NCBI GenBank assembly: GCA_964626885.1
Contig: CAZVJA010000002.1
Coordinates: 18,956 to 82,955, forward strand
Length of the DNA: 64,000 nt
Direction: 5' to 3'
From: CAZVJA01 sp964626885
GTDB taxonomy: Bacteria > Planctomycetota > Planctomycetia > Planctomycetales > Planctomycetaceae
Below, one piece after another: positions 44,146 to 52,931 of the stretch. A model generated the notes under the pieces. That model ran no database searches. It worked only from the letters and a program-made list of their open reading frames with translations, and was not told where the DNA came from. Every line of letters begins with the position of its first letter. Positions within the stretch are counted from its first letter, which is position 1. Position numbers and translations under genes: made by a program.

Positions 44146-45198
44146 ATGTCGATGATTCTCGCGGGACAAGCCGCTACCGGCTCGCCACCTCCCGATGTTC
44201 CGGCACCACGTCAGCCAAGTTTCTGGTTGCGACTACTTGCGTCTACGATGCGTCGTTTCCCGACCGACATTCGTCGCGTCGACATGGTTTGGCATGCGCT
44301 TTACCGTCGCATGGGAGGCGGGCCTTACACCGAAAATCCGGAAGTCGATTGCCGCTGGCCCGCCGGTTTGCAACCGGGGGTACGCGGTAAGCTTCACGGG
44401 CAAATAATGTTTCTGAACCTGCAGGATTGGTCTGATCGGCGAGCGTACTTCAGCGGCCGATATTACCAGCAGGAAATCGACCGCTTGTTGCTGAGCCTGT
44501 TGCAGCCGGGAGACCAGTATCTGGACATTGGAGCCAACATCGGCATGACGACATTGGCCGCCGCCAGCCGCATCGGGCCGACGGGGCGCGGCTTCGCATT
44601 CGAACCAAATCCCGTCGTGTTTGCCAGACTTGCTCGCCACATCGAGACGAATCGGTTGTCGAATATTGAGGCTGTACCGGCGGCTCTCTCGAATTGCCAG
44701 GGGACTGCCAAGCTATTTCTCTCCGGATCTCACACGGGGTTGAGTTCACTTTCTCAACGCGCGGAAGGAAATACTGGCTCTGTGGAAGTAACAACGTATC
44801 TGGGGGATGATTTCGCTGACCGACTCGATCCGAAGGTACCGACGATTCTGAAGATCGACGTCGAAGGATTCGAAGTGCAGGCCTTCGAGGGAATGCCGCG
44901 CATCCTTTCGCTTCCAGAAGTATGCATCATCGCGGAAGTCTCCGACCAGATGCTGCGCGACGCAGGACGCTCGCGAAAGATCCTGCACGATCATTTGCAG
45001 GCGAATGGATATCAGCCCTATACCATCGAATTGGTGACCGGACGGTGGAGCAAGCGGCTTGTACTGCGGAGAATCCCCGGCGAACAGAACGTATCCAAAT
45101 ACGACGCTCTGTTTGTCCGGCCCTCGACCAAACTGTACCGCCGCATCGAACCGTTTCTTGTCGACGATGCTAAGCGGCCGGCGGTCGGAACGTCATGA
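44146..45198 (+). CDS. FkbM family methyltransferase
   Basis: 350 aa from ATG 44146 (two further in-frame starts at 44131 and 44152). SAM-binding motif YLDIGANIGMTTLA (about 125-138), FAFEPNPVVFARLARHIETN, and the FkbM block ILKIDVEGFEVQAFEGM followed by ICIIAEVS-like. FkbM proteins O-methylate sugars, including those of surface polysaccharides. The GT4 gene start codon overlaps its stop by four bases (ATGA). Confidence 0.85.
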   Translation: MSMILAGQAATGSPPPDVPAPRQPSFWLRLLASTMRRFPTDIRRVDMVWHALYRRMGGGPYTENPEVDCRWPAGLQPGVRGKLHGQIMFLNLQDWSDRRAYFSGRYYQQEIDRLLLSLLQPGDQYLDIGANIGMTTLAAASRIGPTGRGFAFEPNPVVFARLARHIETNRLSNIEAVPAALSNCQGTAKLFLSGSHTGLSSLSQRAEGNTGSVEVTTYLGDDFADRLDPKVPTILKIDVEGFEVQAFEGMPRILSLPEVCIIAEVSDQMLRDAGRSRKILHDHLQANGYQPYTIELVTGRWSKRLVLRRIPGEQNVSKYDALFVRPSTKLYRRIEPFLVDDAKRPAVGTS

Positions 45199-46439
45199 TC
45201 GCCGAAAGACCGCGCTGCCTGGCGATGGTAACTTCGGGCTGGCCGCTCGGAGCGCTCCCCAATGGAATCGTATCGTACACGGCACGTCTGACGGCTGCGT
45301 TTCGTGACTTGGGAATTCGACCGGTCGTGCTGACGTGGCAGCTCGAGGGTGACGACGCCACGACCGATGTCATCGACATGCCGGCCTGCCGCAGGGCGGA
45401 AACGGATACCGCTCGTACGCTCCGCCATCTGGGCAGGAAAATCCATTGGCCTGGCGCGTTTTCGAACAAGGAATGTATTCTCCGCGATGCGTATGCGACC
45501 GCGATCGCGCGTTTTCCCATCGAAATCCTTCAGATGGAAGAAGCGTTCGGCCTACCTGTTCGGCTTATCGAACTGCGGAAAATTCCGATCGTCGTCCGAC
45601 TGCACGGCCCATGGTTTTTAAATGGAGAGGTCAGCGGTGCACCGCACGACAACGAATTCGAGCGACGTGTCGCCGCGGAACGGGAAGCAATCGCGCGGGC
45701 CGACGCGATTACGGCCCCATCGCTCGATGTGCTCAACCGTACGCGCGAGTATTACGGCTTGCCGCTCAAGCAGGCGATGGTGATCCCCAATCCCATCGAA
45801 TTGCAAGAAGGGGGAGAACCGTGGTCGCTCGCGGGCTGTGATCGCAATCGAATCGCATTCGTCGGCCGGTTTGACCTGCATAAGGGGGCCGATGTGCTGA
45901 TCCAGGCCTTTGCTCGGCTCGCGGCAACCCGCTCGCAGCTTGAACTCGATTTCATAGGGCCAGACCGCGGTATTCCGGAACCGAACGGCGGGACAATCAT
46001 GCTCCGCGACTATTTGGAACGAACTATCACAGATCCCGGGATTCGGCGGCGAATCCGTGTGCACGGCGCGAAGAGCCCGGTTGAAATTCGTCAGTTTCGT
46101 CGCGGGGCGATGTTGACTGTCGTCCCGTCCCGCTACGAGACCTTCGGGAACACGGCCCTGGAAGCCATCGCAACCGGGTGCCCGGTGGTCGCAAGCGACA
46201 TCGGTGGGTTACAGGAAATTGTACGGCACGATGAAACTGGACTGCTCGCGAAATCGGAGCAGCCGGAAAGTCTCGCACGGGAGATGGAACGCCTGTTGGA
46301 TGACACGGAATTAGCGGTCCGTCTTGGCCGCCAGGCACGCCAGGAAGTCGCCACGCGATACCTCCCCCGCACGCTCGCCGAGCAAACGCTCGATTTCTAT
46401 GCCGAGGTGCTCGCCCGGTGGAGGCACGACCGAGAGTAA
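45195..46439 (+). CDS. Glycosyltransferase family 4
   Basis: 414 aa. GT-B fold: N-terminal half with MVTSGWPLGALPNGIVSYTARLTAAFRDLG and VRLHGPWFLNGE, C-terminal half with VGRFDLHKGADVLIQAF, RIRVHGAKS, and PSRYETFGNTALEAIATGCPVVASDIGGLQEIV, where the E-x7-E-type pair (E in YETFG and E in ALEA) positions the nucleotide sugar. Transfers a sugar to a lipid-linked or polymer acceptor in the cytosol. Coupled to the FkbM gene by an ATGA overlap. Last gene of the cluster. Confidence 0.92.
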   Translation: MIAERPRCLAMVTSGWPLGALPNGIVSYTARLTAAFRDLGIRPVVLTWQLEGDDATTDVIDMPACRRAETDTARTLRHLGRKIHWPGAFSNKECILRDAYATAIARFPIEILQMEEAFGLPVRLIELRKIPIVVRLHGPWFLNGEVSGAPHDNEFERRVAAEREAIARADAITAPSLDVLNRTREYYGLPLKQAMVIPNPIELQEGGEPWSLAGCDRNRIAFVGRFDLHKGADVLIQAFARLAATRSQLELDFIGPDRGIPEPNGGTIMLRDYLERTITDPGIRRRIRVHGAKSPVEIRQFRRGAMLTVVPSRYETFGNTALEAIATGCPVVASDIGGLQEIVRHDETGLLAKSEQPESLAREMERLLDDTELAVRLGRQARQEVATRYLPRTLAEQTLDFYAEVLARWRHDRE

Positions 46440-46584
46440 AGAGACCCTACGAATGCAGCGTTTTCGCGCGGCGATGGTTAAAGATCGTCGTTTCCTCGGG
46501 TCTACTCATCGGCTATGATGGATGTGGATTGTTCTCTATGTCGATGTTCCCGCCGACGCTGGTGCCCCAGTGAAGTGAGATGGG

Positions 46585-47112
46585 ATGTACGCGTATCTCG
46601 TTCCTACTGATCCCAAGAGCCTGAAAATTCCACTCGACAAGGCGATTGTCTTTATCGGTCGGCATCCGGAGTGCGATGTCGTCCTGACCCGCAGCCGCAA
46701 AGTTTCACGCAAACATTGTGCGATTGCTCAGGTCAATAACTTTTTCGTGGTTCGAGATCTGGGAAGCATGAATGGCATCCGCCTCAACGGACAAGTCGTG
46801 CAGCGCGAATCGCGGTTGAAGATCGGCGATGAAGTCTCGATCGGCGACTTGACGTACGTGCTGACAGTTGAAAAGGGGGATGAACCGACATCTCGCGCGG
46901 GTCGGCCACAGGCGGAAGACGTGCAGGATGCCGGGGGAACGTCGCGCCGGGCGCGTCGGCCGCAAATCGCCCCTGAGGATTTGAGTCAGGAATTCCCCGT
47001 CGTCATTTCCAAACCGAATGACGACGGCTCTGAGGATGATGATTCACTGAGCCCCGATACGCCGAAGTCGATCCCATTGGCGGTGGATTTCCCCCGGGAG
47101 AAACTGGAATAA
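46585..47112 (+). CDS. FHA domain protein
   Basis: 175 aa. FHA domain at residues ~1-95: IVFIGRHPECDVVLTRSRKVSRKHCAIAQVNNFFVVRDLGSMNGIRLNGQVVQRESRLKIGDEVSIGDLTYVL, with the GRHPxCD, SRKHC and NG motifs that bind phosphothreonine. The C-terminal 80 residues are acidic and disordered. Acts as a phosphothreonine reader, plausibly for Ser/Thr kinases such as the one at 23158-24870 (inference). Followed by the M20 peptidase 80 bp downstream. Confidence 0.9.
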   Translation: MYAYLVPTDPKSLKIPLDKAIVFIGRHPECDVVLTRSRKVSRKHCAIAQVNNFFVVRDLGSMNGIRLNGQVVQRESRLKIGDEVSIGDLTYVLTVEKGDEPTSRAGRPQAEDVQDAGGTSRRARRPQIAPEDLSQEFPVVISKPNDDGSEDDDSLSPDTPKSIPLAVDFPREKLE

Positions 47113-47192
47113 GTCCCCCTTAAAGCTCAACGTGGACGAGTCAGCGTCTCGTTAACAAGACTCGCAACTCGGATTGCGCCCGGAGTGACTGC

Positions 47193-48575
47193 ATGATGCA
47201 GCAGATAGACGAATACCTCGACCGGAATGCCGAACGATATGTCGAGGAACTCAAAAGTTTTTTGCGCATTGCGAGTGTGAGTGCCGATCCGGCACATAAC
47301 GACGACACTGCACGGGGAGCTGATTTCGTTCGCGACGGTCTGTGTACTGCGGGACTGGACGCCGAGATTGTGCCGACCGACGGGCACCCAATTGTTTACG
47401 GCAGTTGGCTGCATGCAAAGAACGCGCCGACCGTTCTGATTTACGGGCATTATGACGTGCAGCCTCCGGACCCGCTCGACGAATGGGAAAGCCCGCCGTT
47501 CGAGCCCACGATTCGAGGTGGGCACATCTATGCCCGCGGCGCGACCGACGACAAAGGCCAGATGTGGACTCACGTCAAATCGGTCGAAGCATGGCTGAAA
47601 ACCCATCGCGCCCTCCCCGTGAACGTGAAGTTCGTTATCGAGGGGGAAGAGGAAGTCGGCAGTAACAATCTGGAGAAGTTTCTCGCGGCACGCCGCGCCG
47701 AATTGAGCAGTGACGTCGCGGTGATCAGCGACACCAGTCAATATGCCCCCGAGATCCCCGCGATTACTTATGGCTTGCGCGGCATACTCGCCTGCGAAGT
47801 GACGCTTCGCGGACCGAGGCAGGATCTGCACAGCGGTGTCTTCGGCGGTGCCGTGGCCAATCCGGTGAATGTGCTCGCACAGATGATCGGCCTGTTGCAC
47901 GACGAGCAGCGTCGCATTTCCATCCCGGGATTCTATGACGACGTTGTTCCACTCACCGAAGCGGAACGGGCACGGCTCGCGGCTCTACCGTTTGACGAAG
48001 CTGCCTTCCTCAACGAAATTGGCGCCTCTGCCCCGTTCGGGGAGGTGGGTTTCACATCGCTCGAGCGCCGCTGGGCTCGCCCGACCTGCGATGTGAACGG
48101 CTTCATCGGAGGCTACACCGGAGAGGGCCCGAAGACGATCGTTCCCGCTAAAGCAACCGCAAAGATCAGCTGCCGACTCGTGCCGAACCAGAATGCCGAA
48201 AAACTGACACGGGCGCTCGAACATTATCTTCGTAGCCTGTGTCCACCAGGATTGAAACTGGAGTTCAAAACCTGGCACGGCTGTCCGGCATTCATTGTGG
48301 ACGTCGAGGGACCTTATGTGTCGGCGGCGACCAAGGCAATCGAGCAGGCGTTCGGCACCCGGCCGGTGCTGATCCGCGAAGGAGGCTCGATTCCCGTCGT
48401 GGCAACCTTCCGGGAGCTACTGGGAATCGATACACTCCTGCTGGGCTGGGGGCAAAATACGGACAATCTCCATAGCCCGAATGAACGTTTTCGACTGGCC
48501 GACTACCAGCGCGGCATCCGCGCAAGCGCTCATCTGTGGCAGGAACTGGCAGCCGTCGGTTCCCATCGACGCTAA
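47193..48575 (+). CDS. M20 family dipeptidase/peptidase
   Basis: 460 aa. Metallopeptidase M20: metal ligand His in YGHYDVQPPDPLDEW, bridging Asp in RGATDDKGQ, general base Glu in IEGEEEVGSNN, further ligands at ISDTSQY and near the C-terminus (LGWGQNTDNLHSPNER). The inserted dimerisation domain is ACEVTLRGPRQDLHSGVFGGAVANPVNVLA onward. Closest in pattern to cytosolic nonspecific dipeptidase/ArgE-like enzymes that cleave small peptides or acylated amino acids. Ends 53 bp before serS, same direction. Confidence 0.9.
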   Translation: MMQQIDEYLDRNAERYVEELKSFLRIASVSADPAHNDDTARGADFVRDGLCTAGLDAEIVPTDGHPIVYGSWLHAKNAPTVLIYGHYDVQPPDPLDEWESPPFEPTIRGGHIYARGATDDKGQMWTHVKSVEAWLKTHRALPVNVKFVIEGEEEVGSNNLEKFLAARRAELSSDVAVISDTSQYAPEIPAITYGLRGILACEVTLRGPRQDLHSGVFGGAVANPVNVLAQMIGLLHDEQRRISIPGFYDDVVPLTEAERARLAALPFDEAAFLNEIGASAPFGEVGFTSLERRWARPTCDVNGFIGGYTGEGPKTIVPAKATAKISCRLVPNQNAEKLTRALEHYLRSLCPPGLKLEFKTWHGCPAFIVDVEGPYVSAATKAIEQAFGTRPVLIREGGSIPVVATFRELLGIDTLLLGWGQNTDNLHSPNERFRLADYQRGIRASAHLWQELAAVGSHRR

Positions 48576-48628
48576 AGAGCGTCCAGTCGGCCTTAACGCG
48601 GCTTCATGTTTCGGGAAAGTGCGCACCG

Positions 48629-49915
48629 ATGCTCGATCTGCAGTTCATTTGTGATCACCAGGATCTCGTGGCGGAAAACTGCCGCAATCGCGGCGTGAAA
48701 GTCGATATCGCGCAACTTGTCGAGATGAAAAACCGCCGCGCGGAAATGATCCCCGCCGGGGACACCCTGCGGCACGAGCAAAAGGAACAGTCCGCTCGAA
48801 TCCCGAAATGTTCCGACCCCATCGAGAAGCAAAAACTTATCGCGCGCGGGAAAGAGCTGCGAGAGCTTATTTCGCAGAACGAAACGCAACTGAAGGAAAT
48901 TGAGATCCAATTGCGGACGCTTCAAGCGCAAGTTCCCAATGTGACGCACCCGGATGCCCCCGTCGGCGCGGGGGACAACGCGAACAAAGTGCTCCGGACG
49001 TGGGGGAATCTGCCGAAGTTTTCATTCAAGCCGCTCGACCATGTGGCGATTGCCGAGAAACTCGACCTGCTCGATCTCGAAGCGGGAGGCCGCGTCGCGG
49101 GACACGGATTTTATTTCTTGAAGAATGAAGCCGTGTTGTTGGAGTTGGCACTTGTGCAGTACGCCCTCGAGAAGGTCCGCGCCGCCGGGTTTACGATCTT
49201 CACCACCCCCGATCTGGCCCGAGACGACGTGCTGGAAGGAATCGGGTTCTTGCCGCGCGGTCCCGAGGCACAAATCTACTCCATCCAGAACAGTGATTTG
49301 AGCCTGGTGGCGACAGCCGAGATCACACTCGGTGGATCGCAGAAGGACCAGACGATCGATATCGGAAGCCTGCCAATGAAATACGCGGGGTTGTCGCACT
49401 GCTTCCGCACCGAGGCCGGAGCACATGGCCGCGCGACCCGCGGGATCTACCGGGTGCACCAATTTACGAAAGTCGAAATGTTCGGCTTCACCGCGCCGGA
49501 CCTCGACGCGTCGAACGACTTCCTCAATCTGGTCGTCGGCATTGAAGAGGACGTGTTTCGCGGGTTAGGCATTCCGTATCGCGTGATCGACACCTGCACG
49601 GGAGATCTCGGCGGGCCGGCTTATCGCAAATTTGACCTGGAAGCCTGGATGCCCGGTCGCGGGGAATCGGGGGAATATGGCGAAGTCACCTCCGCCTCGA
49701 ACTGCACCGATTACCAGGCTCGCAGGCTGGGAATTCGTTGCAAGTCTCCCGACCGAAAAGGGACGCAGTTTGTTCACACACTGAACGGCACCGCCGTGGC
49801 CGTCACAAGAGCGCTGATCGCCATTCTCGAAAATTACCAACAGGCGGACGGTTCGGTGGTTGTGCCGGAAGTGCTGCGGAAGTGGGTCGGGCAAGAACGA
49901 ATCACCCCCCGCTAA
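48629..49915 (+). CDS. serS: Seryl-tRNA synthetase
   Basis: 428 aa from ATG 48629; the longer frame upstream overlaps the peptidase and is rejected. N-terminal tRNA-binding coiled coil (residues ~27-100: VEMKNRRAEMIPAGDTLRHEQKEQ...LKEIEIQLRTLQAQVPN). Class II core: motif 1 around LELALVQYALEKVRAAGFTIFTTPDLAR, motif 2 CFRTEAGAHGRATRGIYRVHQFTKVEMF, motif 3 LNGTAVAVTRALIAILENYQQADGSVVVPEVLR. Charges tRNA-Ser with serine. A clean terminator follows. Confidence 0.97.
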   Translation: MLDLQFICDHQDLVAENCRNRGVKVDIAQLVEMKNRRAEMIPAGDTLRHEQKEQSARIPKCSDPIEKQKLIARGKELRELISQNETQLKEIEIQLRTLQAQVPNVTHPDAPVGAGDNANKVLRTWGNLPKFSFKPLDHVAIAEKLDLLDLEAGGRVAGHGFYFLKNEAVLLELALVQYALEKVRAAGFTIFTTPDLARDDVLEGIGFLPRGPEAQIYSIQNSDLSLVATAEITLGGSQKDQTIDIGSLPMKYAGLSHCFRTEAGAHGRATRGIYRVHQFTKVEMFGFTAPDLDASNDFLNLVVGIEEDVFRGLGIPYRVIDTCTGDLGGPAYRKFDLEAWMPGRGESGEYGEVTSASNCTDYQARRLGIRCKSPDRKGTQFVHTLNGTAVAVTRALIAILENYQQADGSVVVPEVLRKWVGQERITPR

Positions 49916-49941
49916 TGCGCGCAACACGCACGGTTTTCCAT

Positions 49942-49972
49942 TCCCACGGGCGACCGTCCGTGGGATTTCTTT
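49942..49972 (+). terminator. Rho-independent terminator after serS
   Basis: TCCCACGG (49942-49949) pairs with CCGTGGGA (49958-49965), then TTTCTTT. It lies 27 bases after the serS stop. Confidence 0.8.
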
Positions 49973-50105
49973 GCGCGCCGGTCGAACGAAACGTTCCGGA
50001 TCTCCGGGATTCGTGAGGCTCCCGGATCATTCCGCAGCCGCGCTGTGCCGTGCTCGCATTACAGCGTTGAGCGAACGGATGCCGATCGCAAGCTAGCGAG
50101 GAGCG

Positions 50106-51749
50106 ATGCTCTGCGCGGATGTTCTCGCTCTCGACCGACGCAGCACCGCCCCACCTATCGGAACAGACGACGTGACCGGACAGACTCTAAACTCTCCAAA
50201 TTCTGCCAGAGACGTCCGCCAGACGCCGCAGGAAGGGGAACACCCAGGGCGAAGCCACTCGAGTGATCGAGCTGCGGTCTGGTGCGTGCTGAGTCTGGTT
50301 GTACTGTCCCTCGGGCTGTATTGGCCTGTCTCTTCGTACGGGTTCCTCAATTGGGACGACCCATGGTATGTGCTGAATAACTCGCTCATCAAAAGCTGGC
50401 ATCCGGCCAACCTGTTTGATGTGGCGACGCGCGTCGCAGTCCGGAATTACGCCCCGTTGACGATGTTCGTCCTGCTTGTCGAACACACACTGTTCGGATT
50501 GTGGCCGGGGGGGTACCACATTACGAACATGCTGTTGCACGCAGTGAATGGAGTGCTGGTTTACGTTCTTTTATTGCGCGTGACCGGGAGCCGTTTCGTA
50601 GGCTGGACGACGGCGGCCCTCTTTGTGGTGCATCCGGTCCAATTGGAGTCGGTCGCCTGGATTTCGTCGCAGAAAGGGTTGCTTTCCGGAGCATTCCTGC
50701 TCGCAAGCCTGCTCTGCTGGCTTAAGCCGGAGCGTACCGCGCGCGATGAAGCGATCGGCCTGGCCTGGTATGTGCTTTCTTTGCTCGCGAAGGCATTGGC
50801 GATCGTGCAGCCGCCGGTTGTGCTGGCGTATGACGTACTCGTGCGTCGCGTGCCATTCTCGCAGGCGTTGACCCGTCAGATCATACCGGGGTTCTGCGCA
50901 CTGTTATTGCTGCTCGTGACGATGGGCGCACAGACGTCGGAAATCGGCGGAGTGCGCGGGCACCTCGAATGGAGCAAGGCGAAAGTAGTCGCGGTCGATG
51001 CCGTGCTCGTATGGAAATACATGGGCATGCTCGCGGCCCCAATCGATTTATGCGTGATGTACGACCCTCCAACGGAAGGCATCTGGTTGGCAATTGTGCT
51101 GGCAGGCACAGCATGGCTGATGGTGGTAATCGGAGCGTGGGGGCTGCGGAAGCGATACCCACTGGTGCCGTTCGCATTGACGGCGTTCTTCCTGTTTCTC
51201 TTTCCCGTGCTGAACTTCTTCCCGATCACCACGTTGATGAATGATCGGTACTTGTACATTCCGTGCATCCCGGTTTTCGCGCTTGCGGCGGGGGGAATTG
51301 AGCATTGGCTCGTCACAGCTCGCCGCACTGCGCCGTACACCGACCAAGCTCCGAATCCGCGATATAGTACACCACCGTATCTGCGATGGGGGATGGCCTT
51401 CGCCATCTCAGGGGTGATGATCGCCTCTTACGCCATTGCAACAGGACGCCAGATGCCAGTCTGGGAGAGCAGCCTCGCGTTGTGGAATCATGCGTATTCA
51501 CAAGCGCCGCAGTTGCCGGTCGTCCGGATTCAATTCGCTGATGCACTTTACGGATCGGGAGAACCCGAGGAAGCGATCGCAATGCTCGAGGGAACGCTGA
51601 TCGAAACGCGTCCCGATGAAGCCGATCGGAAACGAATTCTACGAAAGCTGACAGAGTGGCGGGAACTATCGGGGAGGCAAAGGGCGGTCAGCGACCAAGG
51701 CGAGAGAGGCAACAACGATCACGAAGAATCAGCGGCGAGGTCGTTATGA
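50106..51749 (+). CDS. TMTC-like multi-pass membrane protein (putative O-mannosyltransferase type)
   Basis: 547 aa (ATG 50106; GTG 50175 is an alternative). About ten hydrophobic segments with periplasmic loops holding NWDDPWYV, HITNMLLHAVNGVLVYVLLLRVTGSRFVGWTTAALFVVHPVQLESVAWISSQKGLLSGAF, AKALAIVQPPVVLAYDVLVRRVPF and NDRYLYIPCIPVFALAAGG. These patterns match the DUF1736/TMTC-type family, where the equivalents of WDD and NDRYLY are conserved; eukaryotic members add TPR repeats and O-mannosylate proteins. Bacterial members are uncharacterised. The C-terminal ~100 residues (PVVRIQFADALYGSGEPEEAIAMLEGTL) look like one or two TPR units. Upstream of the Tad pilin on the same strand. Confidence 0.7.
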   Translation: MLCADVLALDRRSTAPPIGTDDVTGQTLNSPNSARDVRQTPQEGEHPGRSHSSDRAAVWCVLSLVVLSLGLYWPVSSYGFLNWDDPWYVLNNSLIKSWHPANLFDVATRVAVRNYAPLTMFVLLVEHTLFGLWPGGYHITNMLLHAVNGVLVYVLLLRVTGSRFVGWTTAALFVVHPVQLESVAWISSQKGLLSGAFLLASLLCWLKPERTARDEAIGLAWYVLSLLAKALAIVQPPVVLAYDVLVRRVPFSQALTRQIIPGFCALLLLLVTMGAQTSEIGGVRGHLEWSKAKVVAVDAVLVWKYMGMLAAPIDLCVMYDPPTEGIWLAIVLAGTAWLMVVIGAWGLRKRYPLVPFALTAFFLFLFPVLNFFPITTLMNDRYLYIPCIPVFALAAGGIEHWLVTARRTAPYTDQAPNPRYSTPPYLRWGMAFAISGVMIASYAIATGRQMPVWESSLALWNHAYSQAPQLPVVRIQFADALYGSGEPEEAIAMLEGTLIETRPDEADRKRILRKLTEWRELSGRQRAVSDQGERGNNDHEESAARSL

Positions 51750-52202
51750 GCATCGCGCATCTCAATCCACGACTTCGGATCTTTAACCCGGTTTCTGGGA
51801 ACGGCGAAAACGGTGGTCTCCCGTCAACACGAACGTTCCGTTGTGTTGCTTTTTGTCAACATGCCGCCGGTGCAAGTCTGGAAAAATCTGCGATTTGGAG
51901 AAGTGGTTCTGCGGGATGTGCCGGAATCTTGGGCGAAGGGAGTGGCGATTTCTTGACTCGCACTGGCCGTGACATAGGTTTCTGTTGCCAAGGGATTGCA
52001 TCAGGGAACGAGTTCGGACGGGCAAGGATTTTAAGAGGGGTGACAGAGGGTCAATCCCCGAATGCCGGGGACGTGTTTTGGGTAATGGGTCGGCTGGCAG
52101 ACGTCTTCGTTTTGAGGATGGACTTGTCGGGTCGGCTCCAGGGTTCAGGCGCACGACGGCGAACAGCCGCGGCTGCCAAATATCGAAAGAGAGAAGGCGA
52201 CC
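51750..52202. other. Leader region of the flp pilin gene
   Basis: 453 bases with no supported gene. Includes a hairpin TCCCCG-AATGC-CGGGGA near 52058-52075. TTGACT (51953-51958) resembles a -35 box but no good -10 lies at 16-18 bases. A regulated leader is possible. Confidence 0.35.
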
Positions 52203-52376
52203 ATGAAAGACTTCGCGAAAAGCATTCAGAAGTTCCTCGTCTCGGAAGACGGCCCCACCGCGGTGGAATACGCCGTGATGCTGGCTTTGATCGTGGTTGT
52301 TTGCTTGACGGCCATTCAGGCGGTCGGCAACAACGCGAACACCAAGTTCGGCGAAGTGCGCGACGCCCTCACTTAA
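52203..52376 (+). CDS. flp: Flp family type IVb pilin
   Basis: 57 aa, too short to have appeared among the long frames, with GAGAAGG seven bases upstream of the ATG. Sequence begins MKDFAKSIQKFLVSEDGPTA followed by VEYAVMLALIVVVCLTAI and VGNNANTKFGEVRDALT. This is the Flp/Fap pilin pattern: short basic leader, EDG(P)TAVEY(A) cleavage box with the processed Gly and Glu at mature position +5, hydrophobic helix, short polar tail. It is the pilus subunit of the Tad machinery encoded downstream. It is followed by a strong terminator, so it can be made in excess of the assembly proteins. Confidence 0.93.
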   Translation: MKDFAKSIQKFLVSEDGPTAVEYAVMLALIVVVCLTAIQAVGNNANTKFGEVRDALT

Positions 52377-52419
52377 TCGAGGCCGACGCGGCAGGAGGCG
52401 CTACACCTGATGGGTTCAG

Positions 52420-52464
52420 CCGTCCAACCGGGCGAAGTCTCGATCGGTTGGACGGTTTATTCTT
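52420..52464 (+). terminator. Rho-independent terminator after flp
   Basis: CCGTCCAACCG (52420-52430) and CGGTTGGACGG (52445-52455) form an 11-bp perfect stem with a 14-base loop, followed by TTTATTCTT. It separates flp from the rest of the Tad genes. Confidence 0.88.
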
Positions 52465-52509
52465 GTGCGCGGCTCCATAACTTTTAACAGCCAGAAACGG
52501 TGGTGAAAA

Positions 52510-52623
52510 ATGTTTCCATTCTGGATTGAGTTTTCGATGACATCGTGGTTGCAGATCGCAACCGTGATGGTCGTGGTTGCGGCGGGGGTGCTGAGCGTCT
52601 TCACATCCCCACGTTGCGGTTAG
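52510..52623 (+). CDS. Candidate 37-aa membrane peptide
   Basis: ATG TTT CCA ... TAG encodes 37 aa: MFPFWIEFSMTSWLQIATV then a hydrophobic run MVVVAAGVLSVF and TSPRCG. A possible ribosome site GGTGGTGA lies 4 bases before the ATG. Predicted single transmembrane helix. It sits right after the flp terminator and before cpaA. It may be a second small pilin-like or accessory peptide, or an accident of the frame; there is no family match. Confidence 0.35.
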   Translation: MFPFWIEFSMTSWLQIATVMVVVAAGVLSVFTSPRCG

Positions 52624-52931
52624 TACCACATCGAGTTGTCCTCAGGGGGTTGACGGCGCAATCCCCTGGGTTGGAAGACGCCCAACTTCGCCACGGAGGC
52701 ACACACCCGCAAATTTCAACATACCTTTGCCGACGACCGGCCACCTAGTCCGTCAGGACGGATCGGACCGGTGGAATCATACCCTCGCGGCTTGCTCCGT
52801 TATTCATTGCCGATCTTTTTGCCGCGAGCGAGCACGCATTGGAATCGCTTGCAATACGTTGAATTGAATCACGCGCGAATCAAAATCGCACATAACGAGT
52901 CTTCACGAATTGAATATAGAAAGGTCCGCAA
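52624..52931. other. Gap before cpaA
   Basis: 308 bases without a supported gene; a 63-aa open frame 52771-52962 lacks a ribosome site and overlaps cpaA. AT-rich from about 52850 onward, consistent with a promoter for the cpaA-cpaE genes but no clear boxes. Confidence 0.4.

Noticed and set aside
51656..52480. Plus-strand frame across the flp gene
   Set aside because: It reads flp in the wrong frame; the real 57-aa Flp protein is 52203-52376 in another frame.
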